Shown: positions 25,291 to 34,091, counted from the stretch's first letter. The stretch is 64,000 nucleotides of DNA from Candidatus Brocadia pituitae (GCA_017347445.1 AP021856.1:1062613-1126612), one strand, 5' to 3'. Made by a program: numbers and translations. The notes: generated by a model from the letters alone, not told the origin.

Positions 25291-26265
25291 GATAGGTCAC
25301 GGGCATTTCTGCCCGATTCCCTCCTAAGAACTGTACGTGATAGTTTCCCATCATACAGCTCAAGCATTTCAATAAGCTGCCCTTGTGGGACAACCCGACT
25401 GTTTTACCTCAAAGCTATCATTGCCTGATATTGGCGATGTGATAGCGCACCAAGCAGACATGCTTCCTTAATGTTTTTCCTTCCTTTACAGCCTTTGCGA
25501 TACGCATTTGCAGTCTTCTGACAGGACGCTTTACAGCATCCCAACTCATGGTATGCCATTTTATTGCGTCACCGGCAGGGGCACCAGGAGAAACTCCCGT
25601 CATTTGCGTTCCTGCCTCCGATGATTCTTCAAATTCTCTCGCAATGAAACACCTGTTGGAAGTGGGCACTCCATTCGGAATCGAGAAATTTGAATCTCGA
25701 ACTTTTAGAGTTGAGTCATGTTTCATACTCTATTCACTCCATTACAAAGTGACCTTTGCTTTTTCCAACCTCTCAATACCGCCCCTTCTTCAGTCTGCCT
25801 CACGGTTGACCTGTCATACATTTCATATGGCGAAGTGACAGCATTCCCCCGTTCTGCATAATTGACCAGTGAATAACTTAGGTGGTGGCTACCTGAACAC
25901 CGGCAGTACTACGATTCCGTACAGGCACGTTAGCGACCTGTATCTTGACTACCCACACAAACACTGGGAAGTGTGTCTTTGACCTGTTAATCCCGGTAGG
26001 TCTGTTGCTCGCTTGACGGTGCGTCTACAGTACTTTGTCTAATCTCACCGTATATCCAGACCCTAGCCCTTAACCAGACGGGATTTCCGGATGGGTTTTC
26101 ACCTCACGGTTTCTACCCCTTTCGGTACATTGTCGAGAGGGCTCCACACCCCATCATCTGCGCAATGGTAGCATGCCTCTCTAGGGTACTGATGGGAATA
26201 CATCAGGTATAACCAAGAAGATAACTCCTTGTTATACAATCAATTATGCAACCTCGGGTCGCAAC
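25291..26265 (-). mobile_element. Group II intron (class C-like), RT mostly deleted
   Basis: Domain V is plain at 25361-25328: 34 nucleotides with the AGC triad, GAGCTGTATG paired to CGTACAGTTC around a GAAA loop. Domain VI follows with a CGGGC/GCCCG stem and the branch-point A in GTGACC. About 530 bases upstream of the truncated reverse transcriptase are the right size for domains I-III. The 5' end (near 26265, GTTGCGACC) lies exactly in the attC at 26262-26320, which is the target preference of class C-attC introns. The boundaries are estimates. The ribozyme may still fold, but it cannot move without a helper protein. Confidence 0.75.
25418..25726 (-). pseudogene. N-terminal stub of a group II intron reverse transcriptase
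   Basis: 102 codons. Residues 44-85 (GVSPGAPAGDAIKWHTMSWD, then AVKRPVRRLQMRIAKAVKEG) match the N-terminal RT0 region of intron-encoded proteins, which normally run beyond 400 residues. The match stops abruptly after AVKEGK; the remainder is unrelated and ends in a stop before domain V. Nearly the whole polymerase, maturase and endonuclease part is missing. Confidence 0.75.
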
Positions 26266-26320
26266 TAACGCCCGGCATCAGCCGCCGAGGTACGAAGTCG
26301 GCTGCATGCCGTTGTTAGCG
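26262..26320 (-). repeat. Integron attC site, textbook fold
   Basis: On the - strand: CTAAC (26318-26314), GGCAT, an extrahelical G, CAGCCG, a loop of 14 bases, CGGCTG, ATGCC and GTTAG (26269-26265). The paired arms are perfect apart from the single bulged base and the unpaired central spacers, which is exactly the attC architecture read by integron integrases. The stop codon of the preceding gene overlaps the first core box. Confidence 0.88.
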
Positions 26321-27151
26321 CTCTCCTTCGAATGAGTCACCCAGAAGCTCTTTGAATATGAAGAGAAGCTCTGTTAAGCATGATTTAACCGTTTCATAAT
26401 CACGGACCACTGCTTTGCCGCGATGAACAGTATTTGAGCGGACTTGGTAATAGTACCGGATTGATTTGTCGGGATCGTCTGGGTCAAGTGTATACTTCTC
26501 CAAATCCGTTGTGCTGTAAACCTCTCTCCTGTTGCGAACGACCTTCTTTAGAGCATCCTGAAAGCATTTCTCACCCGCAATTCTGTATACTTTTTCGTTT
26601 GATCTCTTGCCAAGGTGGTATTTCAACCCCGCGTATCTCTCGATTGCAGACCAGAGTAGGGTATAGGCCATTTGCAGTCTAAGCAAAGCGCGATAGTCCC
26701 AATCGAAACTTGAATTCGCCTCAAGAATAGCCTCAACCTCTGCGATCCCCTGTTTAAAGAAAGGGTCTGCCCTTCCATCCCATTCATCGAGGTGCTCGAT
26801 GTCAGAACTTCCCCGGTCTGCCCGCTTGCCAAGAAGAGCATTTGCATCAGAATCCCCAACTTTGACAATGCTCCAGCGATAGACCTCATCTGGCTCAATG
26901 CCGATGATCCGGTCATAGGCGTCTCCTTCTCGCCCCGCAATGAATTGGATTAGATACCCTTTGATCGGAGGATAATTGTTGCCAAAAACGAGAAGAGGAA
27001 TCCCGTCTCTTTCTTTAAGAATTCCGGAAACCGTACAGCGAGCACTACTTGCCACAAGGTCTTTTATGCGGGAATAGCAAAGCTGTCCTGGTTTAAAAAG
27101 ACCGTAGGCAAAGAAAGGTAGATAGATATCAGGCGGGCGGTTCATCTTCAC
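26315..27151 (-). CDS. GGCT-like/HEPN fusion protein, cassette-borne
   Basis: 278 residues. Residues 10-110 resemble the gamma-glutamylcyclotransferase (AIG2) fold, with the signature FAYGLFKPG at 14-22. Residues about 155-275 are helical with AYTLLWSAIERYAGLKYHLG and RSNTVH (R238, H243), the Rx4H ribonuclease motif of Apea-like HEPN domains. The GTG start at 27151 has AAAGG five bases upstream and overlaps the previous gene by 23 bases, so the two are coupled. The stop lies in the attC core. A nuclease-toxin or defence role is inference from the HEPN motif and the two-gene cassette. Confidence 0.7.
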   Translation of the reverse strand: MKMNRPPDIYLPFFAYGLFKPGQLCYSRIKDLVASSARCTVSGILKERDGIPLLVFGNNYPPIKGYLIQFIAGREGDAYDRIIGIEPDEVYRWSIVKVGDSDANALLGKRADRGSSDIEHLDEWDGRADPFFKQGIAEVEAILEANSSFDWDYRALLRLQMAYTLLWSAIERYAGLKYHLGKRSNEKVYRIAGEKCFQDALKKVVRNRREVYSTTDLEKYTLDPDDPDKSIRYYYQVRSNTVHRGKAVVRDYETVKSCLTELLFIFKELLGDSFEGER

Positions 27152-27557
27152 AAAAACCTTTCGCTGTATTCAAGACAGCAAGAAGCAATGGCTTGGCATC
27201 TTGGGTTTCTTTGCTTTTCGTGATGTGATCAATCGCTGACTGGGCGAGTAGACCATAGAAATCATACTTCGATATGTAATCGATTCTCTCGAAAAAAATG
27301 CCCTTTAGCTGATAAAAGAGCCAGCTCAGTTCCTTGGCGCAGTTCGTAATGACAGCTCTTCGCCGTGGTTCCGTGTTCTGAAGACTAATCACCAATGGCT
27401 GGTTTCCGAGCCAGTTCTTTACATCCCTGTCCAGCCTCTCCTTGATGATCACGTCAGCTCCACCCCACTCCTTCACGGTTCTTGCCTCCGCAGAAATATC
27501 CGTGGTCTTGATTTTCTGTTCTAGCTTTTCTATCTGCGTCAGTAGGCTATCTTTCAT
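27129..27557 (-). CDS. Cassette partner protein of the GGCT-HEPN gene
   Basis: 142 residues from the ATG at 27557, which has GGGGAG four bases upstream; an ATG four codons earlier is possible. The protein is mostly helical and begins MKDSLLTQIEKLEQKIK, a short coiled coil. It has no recognised family. It overlaps the start of the GGCT-HEPN gene, and the two share one cassette between the attI-like region and the attC at 26262. It is a candidate antitoxin or sensor for that protein. Confidence 0.65.
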   Translation of the reverse strand: MKDSLLTQIEKLEQKIKTTDISAEARTVKEWGGADVIIKERLDRDVKNWLGNQPLVISLQNTEPRRRAVITNCAKELSWLFYQLKGIFFERIDYISKYDFYGLLAQSAIDHITKSKETQDAKPLLLAVLNTAKGFCEDEPPA

Positions 27558-27579
27558 TTCACTCCCCATCTCTTGATTG

Positions 27580-27760
27580 CGCTAACATGAATTAGCTGTA
27601 CTAATAGCCGTCTTATTTTACGGCTGTTAGTACATATAATACGTTTACTGTTGCCTTATTATACGGCTACTTGGGCGTATAATAAGGTTCGATAATATTA
27701 TGTCGACAACGGGCAATGTACCTTAAATTATCAAAATATGCCAAGATATTTTTTCCAAGG
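27580..27760 (-). other. attI-like region with two strong hairpins
   Basis: This stretch lies between the integrase stub and the first cassette, where attI and the cassette promoter normally lie. A GTTAGC core box is at 27586-27581. One hairpin has 14-bp arms 27598-27611 and 27620-27633 with one G-T pair. A second has perfect 12-bp arms CCTTATTATACG (27654-27665) and CGTATAATAAGG (27676-27687). Further TATAATACG-like copies surround them. They could be recombinase binding sites or transcription signals. Confidence 0.55.
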
Positions 27761-27775
27761 CGAAAGGTAATTCTT

Positions 27776-27877
27776 ATGTCCAAATCTGAATTATTGGATC
27801 AGGTGCGCGATGCAATCACAGTCTGTCGTTTTGGATTTCACAATTTATTAATATCCAAGGGCGAGGCCTTACCTTGA
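27776..27877 (+). pseudogene. Stub of a tyrosine recombinase (integron-integrase-like)
   Basis: 33 codons beginning MSKSELLDQVRDAI, the opening helix of integron-type and related tyrosine recombinases. The next recognisable piece, RFGFHN, corresponds to the KRFIxFHN segment that normally lies about 25 residues further on, so an internal deletion has joined the two. The frame then ends. AAGG precedes the ATG. Its orientation, divergent from the cassettes, is what an intI gene should have. Confidence 0.68.
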
Positions 27878-27904
27878 TGCAAACTTAATTTCTGTACCGA
27901 TCTT

Positions 27905-28114
27905 TTATGCAAAAACTAATCTGCCTTTTGGTTCAGGAATGGGACGACCTAATCCTTTTGCCGTCTCTATCCACTCTTGAATAATAATCTCAACATGAGC
28001 AAGAGCCTCCTGATATGTGTTTCCATCTGCAGCACAGCCCGGCAATTCTGGAACCTCAGCGACAAAGGCTTTGTCTTCTTCGCTCCAATAAATGATTATC
28101 TCATATTTACTCAT
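27905..28114 (-). CDS. hicB: HicB-family antitoxin (second pair)
   Basis: 69 residues: YEIIIYWSEEDKAFVAEVPELPGCAADG followed by the EALAHVEIIIQEWIETA helix, the standard HicB core. It follows hicA and overlaps its end by eight bases, the reverse gene order to the hicBA pair at 24.1 kb. No DNA-binding tail. Confidence 0.9.
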   Translation of the reverse strand: MSKYEIIIYWSEEDKAFVAEVPELPGCAADGNTYQEALAHVEIIIQEWIETAKGLGRPIPEPKGRLVFA

Positions 28115-28367
28115 GCTCCTCCTCCCCTAATTTATATTTTAATATTACATTTCTTACCTGTTTTACCTGATAAGGTTTTGTCTTGCCATCTTTCGGCTGT
28201 AAGTTGAGTATTTCATCAACACCATCTTTTGTAAATATATGATGACTGCCACGAATCCTTTCGTCAAAGCCTAAATGCTTTAATAAGCTACATAATCCAT
28301 TAAACGGGATGTTCGCATCTGAAGTACCTCTCAAAATTTGGATTAATAGCTTTTCATGTTTGCCCAT
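28107..28367 (-). CDS. hicA: HicA-family toxin (second pair)
   Basis: 86 residues. The core FNGLCSLLKHLGFDERIRGSHHIF carries the conserved glycine-histidine motif (RGSHHIF) of HicA mRNA interferases, followed by VKQVRNVILKYKL. It is longer at the N-terminus than the 58-residue HicA in this window. First gene of the pair; hicB overlaps its end. Confidence 0.88.
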   Translation of the reverse strand: MGKHEKLLIQILRGTSDANIPFNGLCSLLKHLGFDERIRGSHHIFTKDGVDEILNLQPKDGKTKPYQVKQVRNVILKYKLGEEEHE

Positions 28368-28627
28368 GTGATGGTAATTATACTATTGAAAACGATTATT
28401 ATCTAATATTTTTCATAGTATCCTTTGCCAGAGATTCATGAACCACGAAGACTGGAACCGACTATTCTTAATTATCGTCTCTCCATGAACGAACACAGAA
28501 AACCGTATACAGCAACACGCCAGAAATAACCCCCGGCTTGACAACGTATGAGGGCATTCAGTAAAATCCTATGTGATTGCAGAGGAATTTTAAATGCTCT
28601 CCTAATCCTTGTAAATCCGGAGTTTCA

Positions 28628-29674
28628 TTGGAAAAACCAACCAATATAGGCAAAATCATTGTCCGTTCCCCCAATTGGGTGGGTGACGTAGTTATGGCCA
28701 CACCGGCCTTCCGTTGTATCAGGGAAAATTTTCCAGACGCTAAAATAACCCTGCTCTTAAAATCTTATGTTCAGAAGCTCGTTGAAGACGCCCCCTGGTT
28801 TGACGAACTTCTCCTTTTGGATGCAAAAGACCAGGCATTTCGCCAGACACATTTTATTTCTTTGATACAGCGCATTCGTGCCGAAAAATATGATATGGGC
28901 TTTCTCTTTCCCAATTCCTTTAGCTCCGCTTGCATGTTTTGGTTTGGCGGTGTAAGACGGCGTATCGGGTACAGGCGAGACGCCCGTTCATGGCTGCTTA
29001 CCGATGGTATACTCCGGTTATCTGAACATGGACGTTTCCGCCCAACTTACATGGGAGACTATTACCTTCGTTTATGCTCTGCGATTGGCTGTGAAGTGCG
29101 GTCGAAAGACCTGGAACTCTTTGTTTCTGAGACCGCACAGCGTCGTGTAGACGAAATCGGTGAAAAATATCATCTGAACAACGGACGTCCCTTCATTTTG
29201 TTAAACCCGGGAGCCGCGTATGGATCTTCAAAATGCTGGACGGCAGAAGGATTCGCCAGGACGGCAGACATCATAAAAAGCCAATGGGCATGCACGATAG
29301 CCGTCATAGGTGCTCCCCATGAAGCAAAGCTGGCAACCGACATTGAGCAGGCAGCAAAGTCTAAGGTGATCAATCTGGCAAAGGAGGTTATTTCGCTCGA
29401 CGTCCTTAAGGCGCTCATCAAAAGATGTTCCTTATTGCTCACGGTTGACTCAGGTCCCCGGCATATTGCCGTTGCCTTTAAGAGACCGGTCGTAACTCTC
29501 ATGGGACCAAATGACCCGCGGTATACCCATACACCAGCGGAAATAGGTCGGGTAATTCGGGCAGACGTGGACTGCCTCGCCTGTCATTTAAAGATCTGTC
29601 CGAAGGATCATCGCTGCATGACACAGATACAACCGGAAACGGTCGCTGAGAGATGTTTGGAACTACTTCAATAA
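28628..29674 (+). CDS. waaF: ADP-heptose:LPS heptosyltransferase (WaaF type)
   Basis: About 348 residues from a TTG at 28628 that has CGGAG five bases upstream; the frame is open for 17 more codons upstream without support. The N-terminus KIIVRSPNWVGDVVMATPAF is diagnostic of heptosyltransferase II, and the later LTVDSGPRHIAVAF and LMGPNDPRYTHT complete the nucleotide-sugar site. It adds the second heptose to lipid A-core in the cytoplasm, which supports an LPS-bearing outer membrane. It converges with, and overlaps by 12 bases, the exchanger gene on the other strand. Confidence 0.9.
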   Translation: MEKPTNIGKIIVRSPNWVGDVVMATPAFRCIRENFPDAKITLLLKSYVQKLVEDAPWFDELLLLDAKDQAFRQTHFISLIQRIRAEKYDMGFLFPNSFSSACMFWFGGVRRRIGYRRDARSWLLTDGILRLSEHGRFRPTYMGDYYLRLCSAIGCEVRSKDLELFVSETAQRRVDEIGEKYHLNNGRPFILLNPGAAYGSSKCWTAEGFARTADIIKSQWACTIAVIGAPHEAKLATDIEQAAKSKVINLAKEVISLDVLKALIKRCSLLLTVDSGPRHIAVAFKRPVVTLMGPNDPRYTHTPAEIGRVIRADVDCLACHLKICPKDHRCMTQIQPETVAERCLELLQ

Positions 29675-30613
29675 CCAGAGCACATAGATACCATATCCAA
29701 TCAGCAAAATGATTCCCTGTCCCCGGGTAAGCACAAACTTCCAGGTAATGAGAGGTATGAGGAAGATGGCGAAGAACAGCATGACCGGCATATCAACGAT
29801 GAGGGAATTGGCATTGATGGATAACGGCTGGATTATCGAGGAGATGCCGAGCACTGCAAGGATATTAAAGATGTTGCTCCCCAGCACATTCCCAACACTG
29901 ATATCTGATTCCTTACGAATAGCAGCAACCATGGAAGTGGCGAGTTCCGGGAGAGATGTCCCGACGGCAATTACAGTAAGTCCAATAACGAGTTCACTGA
30001 TCCCTATGACCTTGGCGATATAGATTGCAGCATGGACCAGGAAATGCGCCCCTCCCAGGAGTGCTCCGAGTCCGATAAGGATAAGGAATATATTATTTTT
30101 GTTGTTCGTATTCTTTGTTTCAAGAAATTCTTCATACTCATGCACAATAGCGTTGGTTTCCTTCAAGGCAACGCGATACACATAGGACGTATACATTACG
30201 ATACCTCCACAGAGGATACCACCTTCCGTCCGGCTCAAGGTACCATCCCATCCCATGAAATATAAAAGGAATGAGATACCAACCATAATTGGCATTTCGC
30301 GATAGAGGAGTTTCATATCAATCGTGAGCGGACGAACGAGTGCCGACAACCCAAGGATAAGGCCAATATTGGCAATGTTACTCCCAATAACATTCCCCAT
30401 GGCAATATCGCTCAGATGCTTTATGCCAGCGGTTATGCTGGTGACAAGTTCCGGGGCAGAAGTGCCGAAGGCGACGATGGTGAGTCCTATGACGACGGGC
30501 TTGATGTGAAATGATCGGGCGAATCTCGATGCACCTCCGACAAGCCATTCAGCCCCATAATAGAGCCCGGCAAGGCCGGCAAATAACAAGACAATTTGTA
30601 ATAACATGATCAT
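29663..30613 (-). CDS. Calcium/sodium antiporter (YrbG-type CaCA exchanger)
   Basis: 316 residues with about ten membrane helices and the two inverted alpha-repeats of the CaCA family: IGLTIVAFGTSAPELVTSI near 42-60 and IGLTVIAVGTSLPELATSM near 210. Each carries the ion-binding GTSxPE motif. It moves calcium out against sodium at the membrane. Nothing lies downstream on this strand in an operon. Confidence 0.92.
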   Translation of the reverse strand: MIMLLQIVLLFAGLAGLYYGAEWLVGGASRFARSFHIKPVVIGLTIVAFGTSAPELVTSITAGIKHLSDIAMGNVIGSNIANIGLILGLSALVRPLTIDMKLLYREMPIMVGISFLLYFMGWDGTLSRTEGGILCGGIVMYTSYVYRVALKETNAIVHEYEEFLETKNTNNKNNIFLILIGLGALLGGAHFLVHAAIYIAKVIGISELVIGLTVIAVGTSLPELATSMVAAIRKESDISVGNVLGSNIFNILAVLGISSIIQPLSINANSLIVDMPVMLFFAIFLIPLITWKFVLTRGQGIILLIGYGIYVLWLLK

Positions 30614-30712
30614 TCCTTTGAAAAAAATATATGAAAGTACACAACAATTTAGCTTTTTGAGAAAAACAGCGCCGATCCTTCTGGCCTACTGGTAGGCAGG
30701 TGGGGTCGGCTT

Positions 30713-30765
30713 GTGCGGGGGATATCCACCCCCTTAACCCCCCCGCCAGCGGGGGACACCCGCAC
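30713..30765. repeat. GC-rich nested hairpin (REP-like)
   Basis: An outer stem GTGCGGG (30713-30719)/CCCGCAC (30759-30765) encloses an inner CCCCCGC/GCGGGGG palindrome at about 30739-30755. Neither is followed by a T-run. It looks like a mobile intergenic repeat rather than a terminator. Confidence 0.55.
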
Positions 30766-30862
30766 TACGTATGCTGTTTGTGTAGATCTCTATAAGGTCA
30801 TGAAAATTCGCGCACCTCTTGTATGGAAGATAGTCGGGGTGAGGAGTATTTTCGCGCCACTA

Positions 30863-32254
30863 TTATAAAGCCAACACCATATCCTTAAATTGTTTTCCAC
30901 GCTCTTCATAATTCAGGAACATGTCGTAACTGGCGCAGGCGGGAGATAACAGGACAACATCTCTGTATTTTGCTATTGCGATCGCCTGCTGAAATGCATC
31001 CCTGAAGGTATTGTGAGTGAAGATTGACGGTGTTTCTTTTTGTCCCCTCTTCCGGATGATGAGTTCCTGTATCTTCTTCGCCGTTTTCCCGATAAGAATA
31101 ACCGATTTAGTGTGTTTTGTACAGATCTCGGCAAATTCCCCAAAATCGCTTCCCTTATCATAGCCACCAGCAATGAGGATAACAGGTGATTGAAATGCTG
31201 AAACGGCTGCCATGGCAGATTCAGGTGTTGTGGCCTTGGAATCATTATAGTATTGTACGCCATTGATTTGGCGGACAAATTCCAGGCGGTGTTCTAACCC
31301 GGTGAAGGTGGTAATCGTATTTTCAATGGGTTGTTCATGTGCACCGGCGAGATAAGCGGCACATGAGGCAGCCAGGATGTTTTGCAGGTTGTGTACCCCC
31401 GGGATTTTAATTCCGGACACGCACGGTATCGTTGCTGTCTTGCCTATTACCGAAAGTACTATAGAATTCCCATCGATAAAAGCGCCATCTGATAATCTGC
31501 TTTTTGTACTATACCATAGAACGCTACCCTTGCACTCCTTCTCCCACCTTTGTAATTCAGGGTCGTCGTGGTTAAGGATCACATAATCCGACAGTTTTTG
31601 ATATGCAATAATACCTTTTTTTGCCTGGATATATTCAGTCATACCCGGATATCGGTCGAGGTGGTTCGGTGATATATTGGTTACCACACTGATGCGGGGG
31701 CTTGTTTGTGCATTCCGAAGTTCTTCCAGCTGAAAGCTGGAAAGTTCAAGGACTACGATGTCAGATGGTTGTATCTGCTCAAGGTGCAACAACAATGATT
31801 TCCCGATATTTCCTCCAATCCATGTCTTCCGTTGGGTTCGTTGCAATATGTTGCCGGTAAGGGTGGTCGTGGTTGACTTCCCATTGCTGCCCGTAATACC
31901 AATAATAGGGGCCGGACATAATTGAAAGAAGATGTTTATTTCGGAATCCATGGGCACTTGGTTATCCCTTGCAAGGCGTATGAATATTGAATCCTTAGGT
32001 ACAGCGGGGTTGACAATGACCATGTCCGTGTTAACAAAATCTTTCTCGCAATGCCCTCCAAGCTTATAGGAAATGGGGAGGCCTTCAAGCTGTTTTACGG
32101 AAGGGGATAATTCTTGCGCGGTTCGCACGTCTGTTACCGTAACCTGAGCACCTTGTCTTGCAAGAAACTGAGCAACACCCACCCCGCCGCCAAACAGGCC
32201 TAACCCCATAACCGTAATCTTTTTGTTTTTAAAATTGTATTGCATAATTCTCAT
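30863..32254 (-). CDS. murD: UDP-N-acetylmuramoyl-alanine--D-glutamate ligase
   Basis: 463 residues. The N-terminal dinucleotide-like fold begins VMGLGLFGGG. The ATP loop GITGSNGKSTTT lies near 124-135. VTNISPNHLDRYPGM and the HRLEFV and YNDSKATTPESAMAA motifs match MurD. It adds D-glutamate to the peptidoglycan precursor, consistent with planctomycetes that keep a thin wall. It stands alone rather than in a dcw cluster. The start may be the ATG three codons in. Confidence 0.93.
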   Translation of the reverse strand: MRIMQYNFKNKKITVMGLGLFGGGVGVAQFLARQGAQVTVTDVRTAQELSPSVKQLEGLPISYKLGGHCEKDFVNTDMVIVNPAVPKDSIFIRLARDNQVPMDSEINIFFQLCPAPIIGITGSNGKSTTTTLTGNILQRTQRKTWIGGNIGKSLLLHLEQIQPSDIVVLELSSFQLEELRNAQTSPRISVVTNISPNHLDRYPGMTEYIQAKKGIIAYQKLSDYVILNHDDPELQRWEKECKGSVLWYSTKSRLSDGAFIDGNSIVLSVIGKTATIPCVSGIKIPGVHNLQNILAASCAAYLAGAHEQPIENTITTFTGLEHRLEFVRQINGVQYYNDSKATTPESAMAAVSAFQSPVILIAGGYDKGSDFGEFAEICTKHTKSVILIGKTAKKIQELIIRKRGQKETPSIFTHNTFRDAFQQAIAIAKYRDVVLLSPACASYDMFLNYEERGKQFKDMVLAL

Positions 32255-32435
32255 CGCTAACCCAGGTTAAATTTTTTTCAAATTATACTAACTTTGATAT
32301 TTATAGCAATACCTTTCTCTGTCAATGCTTTCACGATACATTTATGCTTCTTGATAGTTTGTTTTTGAGTTTATGCGTAGGCTCTTAAGTATGAAATTTG
32401 AAAAGATGTGGATGCAAAGAGGGTGTCCTGCACTT

Positions 32436-33989
32436 TTAGAGAGGTTGGGAGAGTGAATTCTTCTTCTGGTCATGCACCGTAACTCTGTTACGGCCTGTCT
32501 TTTTAGATTCAAAAAGGGCTGCGTCTGCAAAGGCAATAAGATCTTTATTGGTAAAATCATCGAGCGCTGGCATTATTTCTGCTACCCCAAAACTGGCGGT
32601 TACGTTATACTTGTTATTATGAGCGACAAAAGTATAAGTAGCAATTAATTCTCGCAAACGTTCAGCAATAATTCGGGCATCGCGGTCATCCGTGTCAATA
32701 AGCATAATGGCAAATTCTTCGCCCCCGTACCGAAAAAGCATATCATAATCCCGCAGTGATTTTTTCATTAACGTGCATAATTCCTTTAAAATGGCATCAC
32801 CTGCCTGATGCCCGTAATTATTATTAAAATTTTTGAAATAATCAATGTCTAGCATGATTAAACTCAGTGGTGAAATTTTGCGGGTTGCAATGCTGATTTG
32901 ATTTTGAAGCATTTTTTGAAAGCAACCATGATTATATACTTCCGTCAGGCTATCCAATTGCGCGAGCTTTTCAAGGTGTCTGTTTTTTTCTTCAAGTTCT
33001 TGGGTAAGCTTTTGCAATTGTGCCTTGGCATCAATAAGTTCCCTGTTTATTTGATCATACGTTAAGTTTATACTGCTGAGAGAAGCATTGGCCTCTTGCA
33101 GTATCTCCTCAATTGACTTGAGGTCCTTGACATGAAGGCCAAACAATCCGGCTGTCTGATTGATTTCTTTAACAACATCATCCAGTATTCTGTTAACGAT
33201 TTTCTCGTTGAAACCGAATGTTGACTTTGATACATCGAGAAATTTTTGATGATATTTCTGAGGCCTGTTTGAGTAAAGAATGTTCGTGAATATTCCTGAT
33301 AAGTAGACGACATTGACGGTAAGCCTGAGCTTGTGATCTTCATCCTTATAGTCCTGTGGACTATGATGATAGAGAATAGGAATATTTAACTCCGGAGGGA
33401 ATCCCCACATTTTGGCAACTTCTTGTCCAATACTGGTGTGATCTGCACCAATAATCTGTTCTTCTATGTCAATGGTGTCTTTTTCTCCGCTGGATGTTTC
33501 CGTTAATAATTGCGCATATTTTTGTGAGAAGCAATTAGCCATAATCAACTCACCTATGTCTTGTAAGAGTCCGGCGATGAATACCTCTTCGCCGTCTGAT
33601 TTGCCAACCTCTGCCATGATAAGCTTTGCCGCTACTGCATTCGAAAGGGATTTTTCCCAAAATTTTTCATAATCAAATATGTCCTTATAGTTCTTTGCCT
33701 TAATAGATAAAAACGAAAAGGAAAGCACCATACTGCGAATTGCATTTAAACCAATTCTTGAGGTAGCCTGATGTATGTTGCTTATTTTAACAGGAAAATT
33801 GTAAAGGGCTGAATTGGCAATTTTTAATACCTTTGCAGACAGGGAGGCGTCTTTGGAGACCAGGTTTGCGATTTCCTTCATCCCTATTTCTTCCTGAGAA
33901 GAAATGGAGATGAGTTTACAGGCAACTGCTGGCAGGGTAGGCAGCGACTCGGATTTTAAAACAATTTTTATGACTTCTTCTTTTTTCAT
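32436..33989 (-). CDS. HDOD-GGDEF signalling protein
   Basis: 517 residues. An HDOD domain fills about 10-210 (SLPTLPAVACKLISI, KDASLSAKVLKIANSALY). A coiled coil follows at about 300-345. A C-terminal GGDEF domain has active site RYGGEEF preceded by an RDYD inhibitory site. It should make c-di-GMP under control of the HDOD sensor, in the cytoplasm. Single gene. Confidence 0.92.
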   Translation of the reverse strand: MKKEEVIKIVLKSESLPTLPAVACKLISISSQEEIGMKEIANLVSKDASLSAKVLKIANSALYNFPVKISNIHQATSRIGLNAIRSMVLSFSFLSIKAKNYKDIFDYEKFWEKSLSNAVAAKLIMAEVGKSDGEEVFIAGLLQDIGELIMANCFSQKYAQLLTETSSGEKDTIDIEEQIIGADHTSIGQEVAKMWGFPPELNIPILYHHSPQDYKDEDHKLRLTVNVVYLSGIFTNILYSNRPQKYHQKFLDVSKSTFGFNEKIVNRILDDVVKEINQTAGLFGLHVKDLKSIEEILQEANASLSSINLTYDQINRELIDAKAQLQKLTQELEEKNRHLEKLAQLDSLTEVYNHGCFQKMLQNQISIATRKISPLSLIMLDIDYFKNFNNNYGHQAGDAILKELCTLMKKSLRDYDMLFRYGGEEFAIMLIDTDDRDARIIAERLRELIATYTFVAHNNKYNVTASFGVAEIMPALDDFTNKDLIAFADAALFESKKTGRNRVTVHDQKKNSLSQPL

Positions 33990-34091
33990 AGGATACTATG
34001 CAGGCATCAAACGGAAAATATGGATATTTTTATTTCCTATCTTCCTGAAGCAGCATCAGAGTTATTTTTTCTCCTCTTTATGCGTTTCTGT

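Noticed and set aside
25284-25367. N-terminal extension of the cassette gene (28 codons)
   Set aside because: These bases are group II intron domains V and VI; the ATG at 25283 is the first one outside the intron.
25548-25838. 96-codon + strand frame opposite the intron RT stub
   Set aside because: It is the antisense of the intron-encoded protein region, which has clear RT similarity on the - strand.
27654-27720. XerC/XerD dif-like site
   Set aside because: GGCGTATAA and TTATGTCG-like arms are present but about 15 bases apart instead of six, and the arms are better explained by the 12-bp inverted repeat.
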